Source of the DNA: Nepenthes gracilis | Taxonomy: Eukaryota > Streptophyta > Magnoliopsida > Caryophyllales > Nepenthaceae | Assembly (NCBI GenBank): GCA_033239525.1 | Contig: BSYO01000025.1 | Coordinates: 124,001-188,000 of the forward strand | Length of the DNA: 64,000 bases | Direction: 5' to 3' | Part shown: in pieces, positions 59,222 to 64,000 of the stretch | How the letters are laid out: every line of letters begins with the position of its first letter | Position numbering within the stretch: the first letter of the stretch is position 1 | Made by a program: the position numbers and the translations under genes | Notes under the pieces: generated by a model | What the model was told of the DNA's origin: nothing | The model's database searches: none | The model's input: only the letters and a program-made list of their open reading frames with translations

Positions 59222-59940
59222 AATTTAATTTTTGACTTTATTAATGTTAGTCTGAAAAATCTGACTGAAATTTTGAAATATTACAGCTGCAAAATCGATG
59301 TTTTGAATGTTATTTCAGACTAATATTAAATCCCAGTTAGTTAACTGTGCCACACTACCCAAACTACCCACACTTCCGTTGGATGATGCAATGCAATGTA
59401 AGAGAAATAACATACAACAAGATCCTTGCATTTTTTTTCTCTAGTTAAAAGACAAGAAGAGATTGACCAAAGGGGTCTGTAGCAAAGCAAACAGCCGGAC
59501 AAGGTACTGATTGTACAATTGTGCGATCAATTCAAACTGAGTGCGCTACCTGAAAGTCTGAATGAAGAACAGATGCAACAAATTGATTGAATGAGTTTGG
59601 GTCAGAAAAAACGTTTATCATGTCTTGCTTTTTCCTAGTTTTGGAAGAAATTTTAGGGCTAAAAATTCAACCCGTGGAAACATACAAAAATTAATTAAAC
59701 TAAATTGGCAATTGAAGAATAAATTGAGGGGAGCAGAGCACAGATGGAAGTCAAAAAATGACTGGAAATGATATATATTTAATCTTTGGATTCAGGCAAG
59801 CCTTCCGCCAAGAGTAAATTTATAACCCCACATAAATATGTTTAAAGAAGACAACATTGAAACCAGGCTTCCTTAGCAAGAGGAGGAAGCGGATATGGAC
59901 AGCCGTTTCCTTTTCTAGGTCACAAAATAAAGGAATAGGG
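59222..59940. repeat. Direct repeat flanking the PPR gene, left copy
   Basis: Shares, in order, with 63625-64000: AATTTAATTTTTGACTTTATTAATGTTAGTCTGA, CCGGACAAGGTACTGATTGTAC, CTGAATGAAGAACAGA, GAGGGGAGCAGA, ACTGGAAATGATA and AGTAAATTTATAACCCCACATAAATATG, ending TTCTAGGTCACAAA. The left copy is longer by several indels. No gene recognised in it. Confidence 0.8.
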
Positions 59941-60567
59941 ATGTGGAATTGTGATCTAAGGAGATATGCAGCACATTGTTGGAGAAGAAAAAACTCAGAA
60001 CAAACTCGCCAAAGCAGAAGCATTAGCCTTCGAATGAACGCCAAAGCAGAAGCATTAGCCTTCGAATGAACAATCTAGGCCCAAAGGCTTCTCACGTCCC
60101 CAAAACATTGGGTATTCTACAATCATTAATCAACTGCGTGCAGGTTTAATCAAAAATATTCCTTTGAAGTCAGGGACCCATTTCAGCTTTCTAGAACTGT
60201 TCCGCAGCATGGAAGATTAGTCTTCTGGCATTAAGATCATCCATGACAAATTCATCCTCAAGCAAGGTCAAATTCCAACCACCCTGATCAGAGAGGATCA
60301 GACATTGGTACCCAACCTTTAATAACTGTAAGAACCTATCCTACATAAAGAATGGAATAATTCCCTCAAGGTGGGGGACCCATGACAATGCAGATCTCAC
60401 CTCCTTCCATGCCCTAACAACAGGTAGTCAGTCTAGTTATCTAATAAAACCACACTAGATGAGAACACTACTTCAACAAGTCATATATACCTCCTCCATT
60501 ATAACAGGTTTGTGTTCATTTAACAGCAGAAGAGGACAGTTAGGAGTCTGGTATTGCACCATATCGG
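59941..60567. other. 3' flank of PPR gene
   Basis: Presumed 3' untranslated and downstream region of the PPR gene on the minus strand. A perfect 32-bp tandem duplication lies at 60008-60039 and 60040-60071 (starts GCCAAAGCAGAAGC). No other feature. Confidence 0.6.
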
Positions 60568-62694
60568 TCAAAAGTTTGAAAAGAAAGTATCTTCATTTTC
60601 ATAACAATTGTTCTGGCTGTGTTCAACCATCTTCGATACAAGAAATATTTCATCCAACATCTTATAAATATATTTGGACTGAGGGTGTGATTTATCTGCA
60701 ACCAAAAATTCATGACACTTCCCCTCAACCTCAATAGAGCTATGCCCTGGAGTCTTCTTGATGCCCCTCTGTCTCATCATAATTCTTACTGTCCTCACAT
60801 CGCCCCACTTTTTATTGGTAGCACATAGATTTGCTAGAAGCACATATATACCGCTGTCCTCCGGGTCCAGATCAATTAGTTTGTCAGCAGCAAGTTTACC
60901 AAGATTAGCATTGCCATGCATCCTACACGCATTAAGCAGGGCACCCCAGGAAGCCTCATCAGGTTCCATTGGCATGCTTTCCATGAAGTGATAAGCAACT
61001 TCCAACATCCCAACTCGACCGAATAAATCAATCATACAAGCATAGTGCTCCACCTTGGGCTCTAACCCAAAAATACTTTCCATGTGTAAGAAATAACCTC
61101 TCCCTTTGGAAACTAACCCACCATGACTACAAGCAGATAGAACTCCAATGAACGTAATTTCATCAGGCTTGATACCCAAATCTTTCATTTTCTCAAAGAG
61201 GATCAAGGCCTTGTTTGCATGCCCATGATCCGCAAATCCAACAATCATGGAATTCCATGATACCAAATCTCTCTCTGGCATCTCATCAAAGAGCTTTTCA
61301 GCCATATCAATACTGCCACACTTAGCATACATATCTATAAATGCATTTGTTAAAACCAGGCTAAATTTTACTCGCTTTTGGTAGATATAATAGTGATGCA
61401 TCCATCGGCCCAGATCCAAGCAGCCAGATTGGGCGCATGAAGAAAGAACACTCACTAAAGTAGCCTCGGTGGGAACTAAACCTGCCTCCACCATATCATG
61501 AAACAATTCAATGGCTTCAATTGGCCGATTATTTTGGGAATAACCAGCAATCATTGCATTCCAAGAGACCACATTTTTCATAGGTGTCTCATTAAAAAAC
61601 TTTCTAGCCAGATCTAGATCTCCATATTTTGCATAACAATTGATCATACTAGTCCAAGAGAATACATCCTTAACTTCCATCCCATCAAAGAGTTGTCTAG
61701 CGGTGACCAAACAACCGCACTTGATATACATATCCAGCATGGCATTCATCAAATTTAAACTACAACAGATGTTCTTTTTTTCCATATATTCACATAATGA
61801 TTTTCCCAGACATAAATCCCTCTTACGAGAACATGCTGAAAGCACGGCAATCATTGTAATTTCATTTGGAGCAACATCGCTGCACACCATCGAGTCAAAA
61901 AGCCTCAACGCCTCATCAGGAATATTTTGCTGCACATAAGCATCAATCATTGCCGTCCAAGTTACAACATCTCTCCAGGAACATCCATCAAACACCTTCC
62001 GTGCATTACCCAAACTCCCGTTCTCAGCATAAAAATGAATCAGCCCATTTTGCACCAACAAATCCGAGTCGAAACCCAACTTCCATATTTGACAATGAAC
62101 TAAACATCCCTCTTGAATATCCAAAAACTTCCCACAGGCCTTAAGCGCGAAAACGAAGCTTCCACTATCCATTCCAACACTTTCTCTGACCATTCGGCGA
62201 AAGAAGTGGAGACTCATTAAGGGATTTTGCGCTGTACAGTAGCCCCTGATCATAGTATTCCAGATATAAACATTGGGTTGAGCGATATGCTCGAAAATCA
62301 AATGAGCATAGTTGATATCACTAAAGTCAGACAGAGCACAAATATAAATGATGCGACTTACGGGGAAGATGTGGAAGAAGAGGCCAATGCGAGTCATGTG
62401 GGCTTGGATTTGCTTCAACTGGGACATTGTGGAGCATTTCTCCAAGAGCAGGAGAGTTGGGTTGGTGATGATGATGCTGGCGTCTGAGTTCCATTTACGT
62501 ATTACAGGGGATGAAATGGTGGTTAGTCCTTTCAAAGAGTGGAACAGATATTGGGTTTTAGTGGGGCCAGAGAAGAGAGGATTACGCGGGTGATGAGGAT
62601 GTGCAAATAGTCTGCGAGGGGAGAGAGACCAAAATTTCCTGTGCCAGCAGCAGAAACAAGCTTTTGGTAGCGACGCCGGAAGGCATAGCAACAT
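60568..62694 (-). CDS. PLS-class pentatricopeptide-repeat protein with E/E+ domains
   Basis: Intact intronless gene of 708 residues, typical for the family. Plant PPR proteins of this class bind single organelle RNAs one base per repeat and most act in C-to-U editing or RNA maturation. Residues 1 to about 75 are rich in Arg, Ser and Leu with few acids, like a mitochondrial or plastid targeting peptide. A leader helix (STMSQLKQIQAHMTRIGL) precedes the repeats. P, L and S repeats follow from about residue 130 to 575, for example NVYIWNTMIRGY, DVVTWTAMIDAYVQQ, NVVSWNAMIAGYSQ and DLVSWNSMIVGFADHG. From residue 576 come the E motif (EPDEASWGALLNACRMHGN, DPEDSGIYVLLANL) and an E+ part (KTPGHSSIEVEGKCHEF). 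No DYW deaminase domain is present, so an editing role would need a partner supplying it. The RNA target and orthologue cannot be named from sequence reading. The start at 62694 is the first Met in frame that gives a full presequence. Confidence 0.95.
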   Translation of the reverse strand: MLLCLPASLPKACFCCWHRKFWSLSPRRLFAHPHHPRNPLFSGPTKTQYLFHSLKGLTTISSPVIRKWNSDASIIITNPTLLLLEKCSTMSQLKQIQAHMTRIGLFFHIFPVSRIIYICALSDFSDINYAHLIFEHIAQPNVYIWNTMIRGYCTAQNPLMSLHFFRRMVRESVGMDSGSFVFALKACGKFLDIQEGCLVHCQIWKLGFDSDLLVQNGLIHFYAENGSLGNARKVFDGCSWRDVVTWTAMIDAYVQQNIPDEALRLFDSMVCSDVAPNEITMIAVLSACSRKRDLCLGKSLCEYMEKKNICCSLNLMNAMLDMYIKCGCLVTARQLFDGMEVKDVFSWTSMINCYAKYGDLDLARKFFNETPMKNVVSWNAMIAGYSQNNRPIEAIELFHDMVEAGLVPTEATLVSVLSSCAQSGCLDLGRWMHHYYIYQKRVKFSLVLTNAFIDMYAKCGSIDMAEKLFDEMPERDLVSWNSMIVGFADHGHANKALILFEKMKDLGIKPDEITFIGVLSACSHGGLVSKGRGYFLHMESIFGLEPKVEHYACMIDLFGRVGMLEVAYHFMESMPMEPDEASWGALLNACRMHGNANLGKLAADKLIDLDPEDSGIYVLLANLCATNKKWGDVRTVRIMMRQRGIKKTPGHSSIEVEGKCHEFLVADKSHPQSKYIYKMLDEIFLVSKMVEHSQNNCYENEDTFFSNF

Positions 62695-63624
62695 GGTCGA
62701 CGTCTGCTAAGCAGTAACCGCGTCATAATTATTGCGGACGGGGGCGCTTTCAGTATTTTTGGTAATTAATAATGCGGGCGCTTTTTTTCTTTTTCGTAAT
62801 TGATAATTCAATAACTAAAATGTTATATTTAAAAATATATATATATAATAGATAAATAGTTATATTTTTTTGATGAGTCTAGTCATAACACGAGTTGATC
62901 TAATAGCTAGCTCACCTACCAGTGAAACCCAACCAGGACCAATAAACAACCTCAACGAGTTAACCAATTACGGTCTAGGTCAACCCTCCCTTTCGGGTCC
63001 ACAATCCATGGTGAAGGGTGAGCAACGGGCGAGGACTAGTAGCACAAAAATGAGGGGCGCAATAGCCACCGTTGAATGGTGGTCGAAGTCAACCTTGAAG
63101 AACCACCTTGCTCCCCTGCCAACAGCAATTCTAGCAAATCTACGCCAAAACAGTCTGGCCAATATCAACTACCACCCGCAACGGTCACATCACTATCGCA
63201 CCGTGAGCGACGATAATCGAGCACTAGCTTGTGCTCGGTGTTCACCATTCTCATTGCCGAGGTAGGAAAGAGATAGGCTTCATCAATTTTCCACAGACAA
63301 AGCAAATCCTTCCGCTCTGACACCTATCACAAGCCTTGAGGGTCCATCAAATGCTTCCGCACAACACAATCAACAAACAAGAGGAATCATTACAAATATC
63401 CTTTGCCTTCATAGGAAAAGGGATCGTGCTCAATTGCCCAAATCAATCAAGATCTTCGAGAGAAAATACAAATTCTCTTTTTGAATCCGGGGAAAGGAAA
63501 GAAAAACCAAATTCTCTTTCCCTAACACAACTTTTTCTCTTCTTTTCTAAGCCGTTCCCCGTCGAGCACATTCTAATAAGCCACTTACCAAGTGCAATAC
63601 TTGAAGATTCCATGCCCCAAATAA
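62695..63624. other. 5' flank of PPR gene and intergenic
   Basis: Presumed promoter region just above 62694; a TATATATATA run lies at about 62837-62847. 62870-63600 contains short open frames on both strands without any recognisable family or homopolymer-free conserved block. Nothing further supported. Confidence 0.4.
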
Positions 63625-64000
63625 ATTTAATTTTTAACTTTATTAATGTTAGTCTGAACATCTTGAAACCACTGCCACACCCCATCGATGCGCATTACAA
63701 CAAGAGCTAAAAGACAATCCTCCTCTCACATCCCGGACAAGGTATTGATTGTACGTGCGATCATTTTTACCTGAATGTCTGAATGAAGAACGGAGGGCAA
63801 CAAATTGATTTGACATCCTCTTACTTTTTCCTCTTTTGGAAGTTATAGTTTCTTACAAAAAAATATTTTTAATTTGAGGGGAGCAGAATATTATAACTGG
63901 AAATGATAAATTTGGCCTTAGAGTAAATTTATAACCCCACATAAATATGTTTAAAGAAGACAACCAAGGCTTCCTCTAACCTTTTATTCTAGGTCACAAA
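63625..64000. repeat. Direct repeat flanking the PPR gene, right copy (runs off window)
   Basis: Shortened but collinear copy of 59222-59940. It ends at the window edge in the shared TTCTAGGTCACAAA, so the repeat probably continues and could lead into a second PPR copy. Confidence 0.8.

Noticed and set aside
63336..63710. Plus-strand frame of 124 codons near the right edge
   Set aside because: Its end lies in the direct repeat shared with 59222, where the frame is not kept; no domain seen.

Overview
The window is a piece of a plant nuclear chromosome, very probably from a flowering plant and likely a eudicot. Evidence for this is a long intronless PLS-class pentatricopeptide-repeat (PPR) gene, a fragment of a plant-type branched-chain aminotransferase with introns, Tat and chromovirus Gypsy LTR retrotransposons, a CACTA transposon, and a relict plant 18S-5.8S-25S rDNA block. 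The DNA is AT-rich and dominated by old, nested transposable elements. Only one gene, the PPR gene on the minus strand at the right edge, looks intact.

Layout. 1-4832: 3' part of a Tat-type Gypsy element (integrase end on +, a long antisense gene on -, probable 3' LTR). 5004-22883: a CACTA (En/Spm-like) DNA transposon read on the minus strand, with remnants of both usual genes (TNP2 and a Transposase_24-type protein). It contains a complete but decayed Del/Tekay chromovirus (11721-20126, + strand) and a two-exon fragment of a branched-chain aminotransferase gene. 23367-39016: an older Gypsy element on the minus strand, cut into pieces. Its probable 3' LTR is at 23367-25357, integrase at about 25540-26529, reverse transcriptase/RNase H at 34903-36340 and protease at 38656-39016. 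The pieces are separated by a non-coding LTR element with 2.37-kb LTRs (26530-34902) and by one solo-type LTR. A second such LTR (39017-41128) abuts the protease end of the old element, and a third (41134-about 59120) directly follows it. All three belong to the family of the old element's own LTR. The third is split by a complete 16-kb Tat element (41752-57755).

The Tat element carries in its RNase H region about 3.2 kb of nuclear rDNA in reverse orientation: part of the external spacer, full-length 18S, ITS1, 5.8S, ITS2 and about 0.7 kb of 25S. This is a nest three deep: LTR, then Tat element, then rDNA. Downstream of its integrase lie two antisense genes related to the one in the first Tat element, and several minisatellites.

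59222-64000: low-copy flank. It holds the PPR gene, bracketed by a direct repeat (59222-59940 against 63625-64000, running out of the window) that suggests a local tandem duplication. Boundaries come from reading paired copies by eye. No alignment or database search was possible, so percent identities and ages are not given.
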